Shown one piece after another: positions 33,800 to 44,911 of a stretch of DNA of 64,000 nucleotides. Position 1 is the stretch's first letter. Each line of letters starts with the position of its first letter. Location of the stretch: positions 12,038,258-12,102,257 of the forward strand of contig JAMKCF010000001.1 in NCBI GenBank assembly GCA_023634235.1, read 5' to 3'. The notes under the pieces are model-generated. The model saw only the letters and a program-made list of their open reading frames with translations. It searched no databases and had not been told where the DNA came from. The position numbers were made by a program, and so were the translations under genes. The stretch comes from Pisaster brevispinus. Its lineage: Eukaryota > Echinodermata > Asteroidea > Forcipulatida > Asteriidae.

Positions 33800-35599
33800 A
33801 ATTGTTATTGATGTTCCCTCTGCTGGCGTATGCTATGACTCGTTCTTTACCATCTTCTTGAATTTGACTGAGAACGGCTCCAAGACCTACGCCAGAGGCG
33901 TCTGTTTGAAGGAGAAATGGTTTCTTGTAGTCGGCATAGCCAAGGGGCCGATGTCATGAGTTTTTTTAGTAGGTTGAATGATGCCCGAGTTTCACTTGTC
34001 CAGATGAACGGGAGTGGCTTGTGGGGGGGTCTTCGTTTGCCTTTCTTTTGTTTCCGTTCGCCGGCTGTCATTTTGTAGAGGGGTGCTGCTATTTTTGCAT
34101 ACCCTTTGACGTAACGTCTGTAGTAGCCAGTGAAACCTAAAAAACTTTGCAGCTCTTTGCAGCTCTTGGGTACTTGCCAATCTCTGACTTGCGAAATTTT
34201 GTCAGGGTCAGTTGCGACTCCTGTTGAAGAGACAACATGCCCCAGGTACTTCACTTCCCTCATTGGGTGGTTTTATTGTTTAGTTGTCTGTAGTCGTTAC
34301 AAACTCTCAATGACCCATCCTTCTTGTGTACGATGACCAAAGGTGAAGCGTAAGGACTGCAGCTTTTTTGTATTACTACTGCGTCTTCCATGCCTTTCAG
34401 CTGTTCTTTAACTGCTTGGTACTGGTTTGGTGGAATGCGGCGGTATGGAAGTCTGATGGGTTTGTCATCGACAAGAGGGATGCAGTGTTTTACTGTAGAT
34501 GTGCGACCAAAATCTAATAGTCTTTAGAAAAGATGTCGCTGTGTTTCTGAAGGAGACATGAAAGTTTATTTCACTGACCGTCATTCTCTATAGGATTGAT
34601 TGGATTGTCTTCCCTAAATCATCTGTAGTAGTGATGGTGTGGACTGTGGCAGGTGATGTCTTACCGAGGTTTGAAGGAGACTCCTGTGAAAGGTTTATCA
34701 TTGGTAGTTGGATGGAGAGTAGTTTGCGGTTCATCTACCCGAAGGGCATACGATACCTGGGCCAGTTTGCAATTTCTTTTAATTGATTTGAAGGAGCTAA
34801 GCACATGATGTCAATCTCTTCACCAGCAGGAATGCATCGAGCGTTTCTATCGATGTACCTGGCATAACCCATCTTTCCATTTATATCTGTGTGGCTTGAG
34901 ATGGTCGTGTTGACATAGGCTGTATGCCATGCTGTGCTTTTCTTACCCACTAGTTCCATGAAAGATCTCCCTTGTGTTTGCTGTTGATCTTTCTTCGACG
35001 CCCTGATTAGTTTGTGCCAATTAGAACTGGAACCTGAGCTCGATAAGGATCGGTAGGGACAACAAATGCAGGTATGTCATTGTAGATAAATCCCATGGCT
35101 TCTAGGGTGATTGGAATAACGCCAAGATATGGAACTGGTAATCCATTTGCTCCTTCTATAGTGACATCGGCTGGTGTCAGTTCAATGTCTATGAGTTTTG
35201 GATGGGTATGCCATAGGTCTGAGGTGACAGATGTTATTTGAGAACCGGAATCGATTAAAGCTCTGCATTTTGTACCCATAATTTCGATTATCTCTTCGTT
35301 GTGAGGTCCAATTAGCTTTTGATGTTCTGGATTGGAGTGGACGTGGTGCGGAGGAGGAGAAGGGCGGTTTAATTGTTGGCCTCCGACGGTTTGCCCTGTG
35401 ACTGTGGGCCTTGGGAGTTTAAAGGCAAACTGCGGCATCCCTGTGCTATGTGACCTCCTTTACTGCAATTGTAACAGATGTAGACTGTTCGGCAGCCGAT
35501 TTCACGAAATAAATAACAAACACCACGGACGAGGCTAATGTCAACCTTTTCAACGACTGTTGCCTGAATCCACTGGGGAAAATGCAGAGGAGCGGCCAT
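33800..35599 (-). pseudogene. Ty3/gypsy Gag-Pol remnant (zinc knuckle, protease, RT)
   Basis: Minus strand. A zinc knuckle 'CYNCSKGGHIAQGC' (35,480 region) is followed, after a frameshift, by an aspartic protease with 'CRALIDSGSQITSV' (D-S-G active site, frame 35,438-35,007). A spacer frame runs 34,959-34,735. Degenerate reverse transcriptase pieces follow, then 'EVKYLGHVVSS', 'SFLGFTGYYRRYVKGYAK' and 'APLYKMT' (34,263-33,850), the connection region. The RT core with the catalytic Y.DD is deleted (junction near 34,265). The start of RNase H is visible in broken frames near 33,900. RNase H proper, integrase and LTRs are not seen. Confidence 0.85.
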
Positions 35600-35659
35600 T
35601 TTAAATCACGATGGCTCAACTTGGACCATTGACAACGTTTATATGGTTTATTTTGCAAC

Positions 35660-36207
35660 GTTAAGTCCGTTAAAACTTAAAAAGTTCAATGATAAATAGT
35701 ATCAAACACTCGCTGCTTTTCACGTTATTTTTAGAAGACAAATGTTTTCAAATTTACAAACACTGACGACGAAAGGACGAACTTGACTGAGTTGGTGCGA
35801 TCGTGGGGTGATACGTGTACATAGACAGTCGTAAGTGCGGACGGATTTTTTGTATGAAACTAAACAATGTTTCATAAGCTTGTTTTACTTACTGTCATGA
35901 CTGTGGTCTTAGTTGACTTTAGCTGTTATTTTTGTTTTGAAGTATAACGCATATAAACCATGTATAAACCAGTGCATAAAATACATATTTTTGGATATAA
36001 TGAGAACTTTAGACAATTGTCAACTGTACAAAATACCGAGCCTGTCAAGTGGTAAAAAATAAGTATAACACTAAAGCACTACTACGTACTAGTACTTTAT
36101 TATTAGCATGACTAGTGTAGTGGTAGCTAGCTCAAAATGGTACATTTCGGCAGCAAAACATTCTCAATATTATTATGTCAACTTGTCGACAATTGTTCTT
36201 GCACAAT
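35660..36207. other. No gene seen
   Basis: AT-rich DNA between the gypsy remnant and the MITE. No LTR-like ends recognised. Confidence 0.4.
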
Positions 36208-37152
36208 CTAAAGGAACACGTTGCCTTAAAATCTCATGAATTTTTACTGTTTGGAAGTGTTCAATATCCTTATAAAGAGTTGTTCATGCAATAACATGCC
36301 TTCAATGTGTTATAATTAGTGAATGGTGATTAAAAAAACAAAACAATGACCTCTGACCCCGACATCTGCCCCGCAAAACGTATATGTATTTCCAGCCGTA
36401 AATACCACCGTCCATGTAATGGGCAAAATGCGCGACGAACAGTCGTTAGGTTGGTGCCGTAGCCAGTGGCCTGGTAAACCAATCAGATGAACACCAGGTT
36501 ATATACCATTCTGTATCTCGCTTCGCAACATGTAAACACCCACACCGTACATGCGTAGAGGTGTCAAAATGGATCGCCAACAGGATAAAGAAACATCCAA
36601 AAAGAAGAAACCTCGTCAATCCGGGTAAGAAAAATTTCTTGAGACTAACATTGGGTCCATTCTTCAGCTCCACTTTATACTGACAATAATACAGAGGCGA
36701 GAAAAACACGACGAAATCACGATCAGACTCCTGTCATAATAACGATGTGATGATCACGATACACGTACACAAACAGCAATGGGTACCAGACCTTCTTGCA
36801 TCACACAAAGCGTTAACGCTAGGTTGGCCCCGCTACAATCCATAAGCTGGATATACTACGCGTACAAGAGGACCACCGTGATAGTAATAGTAATTGCTCA
36901 GTCGTAATTCAACAGCTGCGACTGGAAATAAGACTAGCGGAGCATGTCTGCCATTTAGTGGAGTCAAATTTTGACTACAAAATGGCGGACCGTTCTTTGT
37001 CACAAACGTTAACAAAAGCCACACATTTCTAGGACATATTCATGTGGATCATTGTATTCTACTTTTAAAACATCTTTCCAACCATATTCATTTCATAGCA
37101 AACGCTTTTTATAGCCCAAACCGCCCAACACGAAGGCAACATGTTCCTTTAA
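36208..37152. mobile_element. ~940-bp TTAA-type non-autonomous DNA transposon
   Basis: The ends 'aaggaacacgttgcctt' (36,211) and 'aaggcaacatgttcctt' (37,133-37,149) are inverted repeats. They are flanked by CTAA on the left and TTAA on the right, consistent with a TTAA target duplication with one substitution, as made by piggyBac- and Kolobok-type elements. The interior has no transposase. An open stretch at 36,569-36,624 could be an exon. Confidence 0.7.
36569..36624 (+). CDS. Possible first exon, lysine-rich
   Basis: ATG in good context followed by 'DRQQDKETSKKKKPRQSG' and a strong donor (ccgg|gtaaga). It lies inside the TTAA element, so it may be a relic of the autonomous parent's first exon. 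No downstream partner exon was found. Confidence 0.25.
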
Positions 37153-37449
37153 ACCTTGGTGGGAGAGTGGTTTTTTTTCTTCTTTTTTCTTCTTTAAATT
37201 GTTTAATTTTAAGTTGCTGTCACTTTGTGACCAACTACAACTAGGGTTCCCCCCTTATGTTATGTTTCTTAAAACAATTATTTTGTAAGTTTACTTATTT
37301 ATTCATTTATTATCTGATGAAATAGCCGGTTGGAAAATTGGGCATATATATAACAAACCCAAACCCCATGTCCCACACTAATTTGTCAACGTTTGTCCAC
37401 TGACATTATCACTTTAACAATACTTTTATTTTTATATTCTTCTCATTTT
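37153..37449. other. AT-rich spacer left of the Polinton
   Basis: T-rich and non-coding. Nothing recognised. Confidence 0.4.
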
Positions 37450-37455
37450 ATATTT
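37450..37455. repeat. Left target-site duplication (atattt)
   Basis: Matches atactt at 50,377-50,382 at five of six positions. Confidence 0.7.
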
Positions 37456-37846
37456 AGATTAAGCAGTAGTAAGGGAGGTTCTTTTCGGACCCATTTCTGA
37501 GAAGTAAAGAGGGTCAAGGAGGGAGAAATAAGGAGTAACGAGTAAAAATGTTTGGGAAGGTAAAAATCTGGGGAGTAATGACCAAAAAGAGTTTCAAAAT
37601 TCGAGGAGTAATGAGTAAAAGTGTAAAAAATATTGGAGTCCCTTGATTGCGAGTCAGCACACAGTGGGCAATGCCTGTGTGTTTCAGTTGAGTGATCACC
37701 CACGGACAAGTCTGCACGTAATAGCGTAGGATGAATGGCCACACTGAACAAAGGGCAATGATGAGCGCACGAGATTTAAAAGAAATTCTATAAGGAAATA
37801 AGGAAAACATTCAGAAGTCTTTATTACTGAGGATACGTTCGGAAGG
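37456..37846 (+). repeat. Left terminal inverted repeat of the Polinton
   Basis: 'agtagtaagggaggttcttt' and the following 'gagtaa' phrases match the inverse of 50,376 downward. Similarity continues through 'cagcac..agtgggcaatg' and 'ttgagtgatca' to about 'ggaaggaa' at 37,846. Confidence 0.9.
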
Positions 37847-37974
37847 AATCAAGTTACAAATAAATAAATTTAAGGAAACAGTTCAGTTGATAGTCAAAAA
37901 CGACAAATTTAATTATATAAACCATGTGGGTCAGGTTGATTTACCTGTCGATAAAGTTGCTTGTGTGATGTCTG

Positions 37975-38053
37975 ACTTGTTAGTCACATCTTGCTTCACA
38001 ATACGTACGATTAACTTGTTAGTCACATCTTGCTTCACAATACGTACGATTAA
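37975..38053 (+). repeat. 39-bp direct repeat, two copies
   Basis: 'acttgttagtcacatcttgc' starts at 37,975 and 38,014 with identical continuation 'ttcacaatacgtacgatta'. Confidence 0.95.
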
Positions 38054-38100
38054 CTGAGATTAAGTTGATTGAAAAGAGTCCGTACTTAAAATTTAAAGTC

Positions 38101-38268
38101 CTGTCAACCCCGCGTAATGTTCTTAATTCTTCCACCCCAATTTAGTCCAAGTGCGAACACCGAACCTCTTGAATCTTTGTTAACGACTGTCAACCCCTCG
38201 TCAAGTTCTTAATTCTTCCATCCCAACTTAGTCCAAGTGCAAACACCGGACCTCTTGAATCTTTGTTA
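38101..38268 (+). repeat. 86-bp direct repeat, two copies
   Basis: 'ctgtcaacccc' starts at 38,101 and 38,187. Both copies carry 'ttcttaattcttcca', 'tagtccaagtgc' and 'cctcttgaatctttgtta'. They sit in the leader region ahead of the polymerase promoter. Confidence 0.95.
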
Positions 38269-38599
38269 CAAGTCTCCACATGTTTACGGACCTGTCTCGA
38301 GCTCATCAACGTATTGTCTAAAGAAATGGAAAGATGAGGATATAATCTTGTTGACGAGTCCGTGCTTAATGTTTAGAGTCCTGTCACACAATTGTCAAGT
38401 TTTTAATATTCAATCTAAACAAATGATTCGGTTGTTTAGAGTCATGTCACCCGCTCGTCAAAGTTTTTTTTACCTATTAGGGGAGAGTCTCCTGTCCACC
38501 TTAACCACCTGGTGTTTAATCGGATCAAAACAAGTCACCACTTGATCGGGAATCTTTTGTTCAGATCTTCTCCCATCCTTCGCAAGGTATAGCGCAGGG

Positions 38600-38606
38600 T
38601 ATAAAA
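38600..38606 (+). promoter_or_regulatory. TATA box of the polymerase gene
   Basis: 'tataaaa' 88 bases before the ATG at 38,688, in a GC-richer context ('gcagggtataaaacctagcc'). Confidence 0.6.
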
Positions 38607-38979
38607 CCTAGCCGGCCTCATGTGTTGAGCTCAAAACCATCTCAACAAGCTACAGAGTCAACTTGGGTTTTCTTCTTCTGCACTGTTATGTCAGATCACT
38701 CTGATGGTGACGATCCGTTCGGTCCTTACTCACCGGACCCGACCAGTTCACAACTTGAACTGATTGGTAGGATGGAGGATGCAGCTACGGCAAGTACATC
38801 TGCTGAACCGGTATCAATTCCCCAGACACCACTGCATGAGTGTTCATTCCAGAAGGTAAGAATGTTTATTTATTTATTTATTTTTTTAAATATTTTTTTT
38901 AATTTTTTTTTTTTTTTTATATATTTTTTTCCCTGAAGACAATCGGAGAATACTAATCAACAAGTTGACACTAATTCTC

Positions 38980-39545
38980 GATCTCAGTTCTTTTCAGAAC
39001 TGTAATTTTTAGAAGATATTATTTACATGTTTCCTTCACATACTTCACTAGATATGTGTATATGCTTTGTCAGTGTTTTGATCTGTCGCCATGGTGTTTT
39101 TAAGGATCATTACTCATTAGCTCACTTGAGGGTGGTTTCATCAATTGTATTTACAAAGTTGAGACTATTCTCGATCTCAGTTCTTTTCAGAACTAACTTT
39201 TAGAAGATATTATTTACATGGTTCCTTCACATACTTCACTAGATATGTGTATATGCTTTGTCAGTGTTTTGATCTGTCGCCATGGTGTGTTTTTAAGGAT
39301 CATTACTCATTAGCTCACTTGAGGGTGGTTTCATCAATTGTAATTACAAAGTTGAGACTATTCTCGATCTCAGTTCTTTTCAGAACTATAACTTTTAGAA
39401 GATATTATTTACATGGTGCCTTCACAAACTTCACTAGAAATGTGTATATGCTTTGTCAGTGTTTTGATCTGTCGCCATGGTGTTTTTTAAAGATCATTAC
39501 TTATTAGCTCACATGAGGGGGTTTCATCAATTGTAATTACTATGA
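38980..39545 (+). repeat. 193-bp tandem repeat, three copies, in polymerase intron 1
   Basis: 'gatctcagttcttttcagaa' starts at 38,980, 39,173 and 39,366, exactly 193 bp apart. Each copy holds 'ttcactaga.atgtgtatat', 'tgatctgtcgccatggtgt' and 'ggtttcatcaattgta'. Copies are over 90% alike by eye. Confidence 0.95.
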
Positions 39546-40225
39546 AATTGAGGTGTCATCAAAACTTATTTACTGAAAAGCACTTGTTGATAGTATAAAA
39601 ACATTGTGAGAAACGACACTCTTTGAAGTAAAATAGTTTTAAAAACAGAGGTGATTGTTACCCCAAAATGTTAATCTAATAGAACAATACGTATAAAGTA
39701 TAGTGTTTAATTCACTTGTGAAAGCACAGAATCTCCGCAACAAGGATTGCTTTTTCTTTCACTTTACAACTTTGATGACCATAAAGCCTGAGTGTTCAAA
39801 TTTTTTTTTACAGCATTTCATTTATTTATTTATTTGTTGTTTTAATTCTACGTTATTTAGTTATTTGTTTATTTATTAATATGTTTATTTGATTATTTCT
39901 TCATTTGTTTATTTATTCCTTCGTTCATTTATGTATTTATTCGATTCACTTTCAGAATGTGAATGTGTGGATAGAGCCAAATACAGACATCCGTACCAAC
40001 GAACTTTCTCAAGAATCTATGGTAAGAAATGTCAACATACACTCGCATTTACATATAACATTAATTTTGACCAGGTAGACAACACCAATGCGTCGCTTTG
40101 ATCAATGTCAAGTGAACGACTTTCATATTTGCGATTTTTGTTGTGTGTGATTGAGTGAATTGAGACTTAACCCCCTTTCATCTTTGTTTCTTTCTTTATA
40201 GCTCATCAGTCAAGTAGGAGGAAGT

Positions 40226-40470
40226 GTGACGCCTCCCCGTGCAAGTCAACAAGAGGTTGCTTCCAGCAGCCGAGGGGTTCGAAAGTTTTCTTGCATGCTG
40301 TGTGGCAGGAAGTTCTCCCATAAATTTAATTTGATTCGTCATTCCAAGCAGACACACACGGCTTCATCGGATCCACAGTATAGATGCAGCGTCTGCGGAA
40401 GGATGTTTAAGCGGTGCTCCAATAAGCGTAGGCATGAACAAAATCACAACCGTGCCTCCGTAGAAGTTTC
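40226..40470 (+). other. Two C2H2 zinc fingers at the polymerase N-terminus
   Basis: C-x2-C-x12-H-x4-H followed by C-x2-C-x12-H-x4-H, linked by 'TASSDPQYR', within exon 3 of the polymerase gene. These are probably DNA-binding. They are noted separately because N-terminal fingers are not a fixed part of Polinton polymerases as I know them. Confidence 0.8.
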
Positions 40471-40599
40471 TGATGTTGAGCGGGCCCAATCGACCTCTGA
40501 CCCTTCCTCTTCCTCCACCAAAACAAAACAAATCCGTTTCCAAAGTGTGGGAAACTCTTCACAAGGTGAGATAATCTTCAAAGACACTTAAAAAACCAG

Positions 40600-40932
40600 C
40601 ACCCTGCAGAACCTGAGCCACAGTCTGACCGCCCCGACGACCCTGCCGACCCCGCCGACCCCACCGACCCCGACCATCCCGCCGACCCTGAGCCACAGCC
40701 TGACCATCCCGCCGACCCCGAGCCAGAGCACCCCGCCGACCCCGAACCAGAGCCTGACCACCCTGCGGACCCCGAGCCAGAGCACCCCGCCGACCCCGAG
40801 CCAGAGCCTGACCACCCCGCCGACCCCGAGCCAGAGCACCCCGCCGACCCCGAGCCAGAGCCTGACCACCCCGCCGACCCCGAGCCAGAGCACCCCACCA
40901 ACCCCGAGCCAGAGCCTGACCCCTTGCGAGAG
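40600..40932 (+). repeat. GC-rich 54-bp coding minisatellite (HPADPEPE repeat)
   Basis: Repeating 'caccccgccgaccccgagcc' plus 'agag(cctgac)' in a single unbroken frame giving His-Pro-Ala-Asp-Pro-Glu-Pro-Glu/Asp repeats. It is far more GC-rich than its surroundings. The frame is -1 relative to the zinc-finger exon and ends at a stop at 40,975, so it is not continuous with either neighbour in this copy. Confidence 0.9.
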
Positions 40933-43577
40933 GACCCGGTGATTTTTCCAGTCAACCAAGGGGAAGATCACTGACTCTTTGAAGCGCCCCAACACTGGCA
41001 TTACTTCAGTACTCATCAACTTGTTGGTCGCCACATTCAAGATATTTATTGGGTCAAGGGCTGTTGGACCCAGAATCCACATGGGCGATGCCCTAAACTC
41101 TGTATTTCAGGAGCTCAGAACTAGGGTAAAAGTAATTGTCGGCTTTGGGTTGGTGCTCCGTCATTCCATTACCGGAGAACTAAGGTACTTCCATGCCAGC
41201 TTCAACAACTCTCGTTTTTTCAAGGAACCTTTTTCCATCGGTGATCAAGAGGACATGGACAAACTTAAAGAAGCAGTCCTAAAGGCCGACATCAACGAGC
41301 ATGGAAGAAGGCAAAGACCGGGCACAAAATGGGTTGTGCATGTGATCACAAACATGGCTGTATATGTAAACAAAATCACAAACTTTATCATTGGCGCAGC
41401 TCCCGCCAAGTACAACAGGGGACTGACAACTCTATTTTGAAGTAGGCATACAGGCCAGCCGTACAAAGACAACCTATGATTTTTTCCGATGCTTGGCTCT
41501 ATTTTGTACTAATAACCCTGGGGGACTGGAAAGGACAACTCAACAGTTATTGTCCACGTACCGAGACGCCGTTGGTAATCAGCGGGTGAGTGGAATGACA
41601 ATGGCTGACCTCAGCATCGCCGAGAGGGTTTTTGAGCCCAAGATTCAAGTCTATTCACTCATTCCAAATGAGGAGGATGATTACCCAGATGATGGTGGGG
41701 TGGTCGGTGGTGTGCGAGCTGTTCATGCCGAACTGGTGAGGAGGACACATCGACGGTATGCTGGACGAATCCTTAACTTAAACCTCTTTGGGGAACATTC
41801 CTCATACATGAAAGATATAAAAATGTATAGCGGGTCATATTGTTACACACAAACCATCACTGCTAGAAAGACATGAAGTAGCCTGCGACGGGAACGTAAA
41901 ACACCATTTTCCAGCAGGTGGTTTCCAGTTACCTCCCACAATTTTCGATAAACTGGCTGGTTTAGGTATTCCGATCCAAGATCAGGACACTTTTTATCCA
42001 TACCGCGCAACGCATGATTTTGAGTGCTACTTCCAGAAAGTAAGGATGAACCAACGGGGTCAAAAATTGGTGTTTGAACATCGTCACGAGGTATTAAGCT
42101 GTAGCATGTCGAGTAATGTACCAACGTATGAGGACACCAGGTGCTTCGTGTCAGATGGGAACCCCGATGATGTCATCAAAAGCATGGTGGGGTATCTTCA
42201 TGATGTATCCCGGGCTGCTTTCAGGCTACTGGCTGAAAAGTTCCGTACAGTATTTCGGGAGTTGGACCGCCTTAGCCACAGAGACGGTGATGTCCCCGCA
42301 GCTGATGACCACGACGTCCCCGCAGCTGATGACCGCGACGACGAAGTAGGCGCAGATCAACCTCAACAACGAAGAAAGCGTTGGAACAAACATCCCGCCC
42401 AGGCAGTAAAAGACCAGTTGAACAACTACCTGAAAGAGCTACTGGTCCTTGGGTTCAACTCGGGTAAGTATGATATAAATGTTATCAAGCGTTACCTGTA
42501 TCCAGAACTACAGAGGGTTGATCCTCTACAATTTATTGTGAAACGGACCGGTACTTATATGGCACTTAAAACAGAAAAGTTGAAGTTCCTTGATATTACA
42601 AACTATCTTGCACCCGGTTACAGTTACGCAAAATTCCTAAAAGCGTACAACATTGATCAAGAAAAGGGATTCTTTCCCTATGAATGGGTAGATAGTTTAG
42701 ATAAGTTAGACGCGCCAGAGCTGCAACCGCATGCTGCATTTTACAGCAAATTGAAAAATTTCAACATAACTACTGAGGAATATGAGTACTGCAAACATGT
42801 ATGGGCTACTAATGGTATGACTAGTATGCAAGTCCTTATTTGGTACAATAACCTTGACGTTTCCCCATTTCTTCATGCCGTCCAGAAAATGTTCGATTTT
42901 TATCAGGAACCACACATGGATATGTTCAAGTGTGCCATATCTGTACCGCGTCTATCACTTAGATACCTATTTTGACTTTGTTCAGCGATACGGGGAGTAA
43001 TTTTTCCCTCATTGATGAAAAAAACAAAGACCTGTACTATAAAATCAAGAATAACATCGTGGGTGGTCCGTCCATTGTATTTCATAGGTACCACGAGCAA
43101 CTGAAAACACATATTCGTGGAGGACCTAAACCATGCAAAAAGGTAGTCGGATTTGATGCGAATGCGTTGTACTTGTGGGCATTGATGCAGGACATGCCCA
43201 CAGGGGTATTTGTCAGACGTAAATCTGAAAAAAAATTTAAGCCTGAGCAAAGTCAAACATATGGTATCATGGTAGCCGAATGGCTTGATTGGCAAGCGCA
43301 AAGCGTCGGCGTCAACATAATTCACAAATTTAACGGCAGAGAAAAGCGAATGGGTACTCGCAGCATACCTGTTGATGGGTTCTGTCCTGAAACAAATACG
43401 GTGTATCAGTTTCATGGGTGCTACTGGCATGGACACAACTGTGATATAAACCAAAAAGAGTTCAATGATGTAAGACAATGTAGTTCTGCCGATCTGGCAG
43501 CAGCCACTGAAGAAATATCCTCATACATACGTGATCAAGGTTACAATTTGATTGAAATACGTGAATGTGAGTTATAA

Positions 43578-44260
43578 CATGTAAACCATATGATTATTTA
43601 AGGTCGTTACATGTCAGTATTTTACAATGAATGGTCGCAAGAAACAAAGGGTATTGAAACTAATGAGATCCTTTTATTTAAAACCGAATTAATAAATGTA
43701 AACTGAGTGTATGTATGTTTGATTCCACACATTTCAATATCAACATTTCTTAATGGTTTTCTAATGTTATCAGTACCCTACATTGAATTTTGTAAATACT
43801 ACCTGATGCGTTGTATGGTTGATTTTCAAAAGAAAATATTGACTTGTAAATTAATATATTATTACTACTTTTTCTGACATAAACTTGTTGTTAATAAAAA
43901 CAACTTGTGTTGATATGCTTTCTTCATTTATTGTACTCAATAATATTTTCCATAATTTGTGTTTATCGTTATCTGAATTTGAATCATGTTAAAGTTATTT
44001 AATGTTGAGTTATTTATTAATGTATTTATTTACTTTATAATTATTATTTTTTTATTATTATTATTATTATTTTTAAAAATATTTTTATTGTGAGCAGGTG
44101 GAAGGAAAATGAAAGAAAGAAAGATATGAACACAGAACTTGTCAATTTGTTTCCTTATGTCTGTGTTTATTTATTCCTTCGTCTTAAGGATTTAAAGATT
44201 ACATTGATGAAATTGTACTTAAAAGGTCTCGACATCTCAAAGTTCTAGTCATTTACCCAA
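43578..44260. other. AT-rich gap where the polymerase C-terminus should be
   Basis: No frame here encodes the missing polymerase motifs. It holds A/T runs ('attattattattatttt' at 44,050) and resembles 3' untranslated or replaced DNA. Confidence 0.5.
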
Positions 44261-44881
44261 ATGGACGTGGCACTTAAACACCCTTTTACTTGCGTCATCT
44301 CTGGCAAGACTGTTTTTACCAAGCGCTTGTTTACTTCTAAAGGTATCATAGACCCTCCTGATAATATCATTTGGTGCTACGGGGAATATCAAGATGGTTA
44401 TGACCATTTGGCTAGTCTGGTTCCTGAAATACGATTTGTGGAGGGGTTTCCCGATGATCTACTTCAGTCCTTGGATCGTACGCAAAGAAACGTTATTGTA
44501 ATAGATGATCTTATGTCAGAATCAAGCAACAATAAAAAAGTCTCTGAACTATTTACTAAGGCTAGTCATCACAGAAACCTGTCGATTATTTTGATATTAC
44601 AAAATCTATTCTACCGGGGGAAGGAAATGCGAACAATAAGTCTAAATTGTCATTACATGGTACTGTTCAAAAATCCTAGAGATGCTTCACAAATCAATCA
44701 TCTCACTAAACAGATGTATCCCAATAAATCTAAGTTCTTGGTAGAAGCTTACCGGGATGCTACCCTAAATCCATACGCTTACCTCTTCATTGATCTAAAG
44801 CCGACAACTTCCGAAGAGCTGAGACTCCGAACAAATATATTTAAGGGTGAATTTCCAATCGTATATGTTCCTAAGGTATAA
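44261..44881 (+). pseudogene. Polinton packaging ATPase (FtsK/HerA-like), P-loop damaged
   Basis: A 206-residue intact frame. Walker B is 'RNVIVIDDLM' (residues ~76-85), followed by 'TKASHHRNLSIILILQN', the sensor region with Gln. The position of the Walker A loop near residue 10 reads 'FTCVISGKTVFTKRLF': the GKT is there but the preceding glycine-rich part is too short, as if about four residues were lost in frame. The family member is the motor that packages genome DNA into capsids. As it stands nucleotide binding should fail, although the reading frame itself is open. The stop codon lies within the next gene's TATA box. Confidence 0.85.
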
Positions 44882-44884
44882 ATA
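44877..44884 (+). promoter_or_regulatory. TATA box overlapping the ATPase stop codon
   Basis: 'tataaata'; the ATPase stop TAA is 44,879-44,881. The next gene's ATG follows at 44,912 or 44,918, about 35 bases downstream. Confidence 0.6.
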
Positions 44885-44911
44885 AGGAGTGTTTGGTAAT
44901 AAGTCAATCAT

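Larger units (their letters stand above)
38688..43577 (+). pseudogene. Polinton family-B DNA polymerase, broken and C-terminally truncated
   Basis: Protein-primed-type polymerase for element DNA. Exon 1 (38,688-38,855) and exon 2 (39,956-40,021) join in phase to exon 3 from 40,202. Exon 3 encodes two C2H2 fingers ('CMLCGRKFSHKFNLIRH' and 'CSVCGRMFKRCSNKRRH'). After a Pro/Glu-rich repeat with frame changes comes the N-terminal domain (40,960-41,440), then the exonuclease domain in 41,880-42,975: 'HDFECYF' (Exo I), 'LGFNSGKYDINVI' (Exo II), 'YNNLDVSPF' (Exo III). Next are 'IVGGPSIVFHR', the palm motif A 'VGFDANALYLW' and an inserted nuclease-like motif 'FHGCYWHGHNC'. The frame stops at 43,577; the KxxYG and YxDTDS motifs are absent. 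Stops or frameshifts lie near 40,590, 41,440, 41,490, 41,850 and 42,973. Confidence 0.9.

Noticed and set aside
33800..35660. LTRs for the gypsy remnant
   Set aside because: No pair of direct repeats ending in TG...CA was found around either gypsy fragment.
38856..38936. Extension of the first polymerase exon past 38,855
   Set aside because: It runs into a poly-T tract. A consensus splice donor at 38,856 and a matching acceptor at 39,955 give a better reading.
40578..41082. Minus-strand Gly/Ser-rich and Trp/Leu/Gly repeat proteins
   Set aside because: These are antisense readings of the Pro/Glu minisatellite in the polymerase gene.
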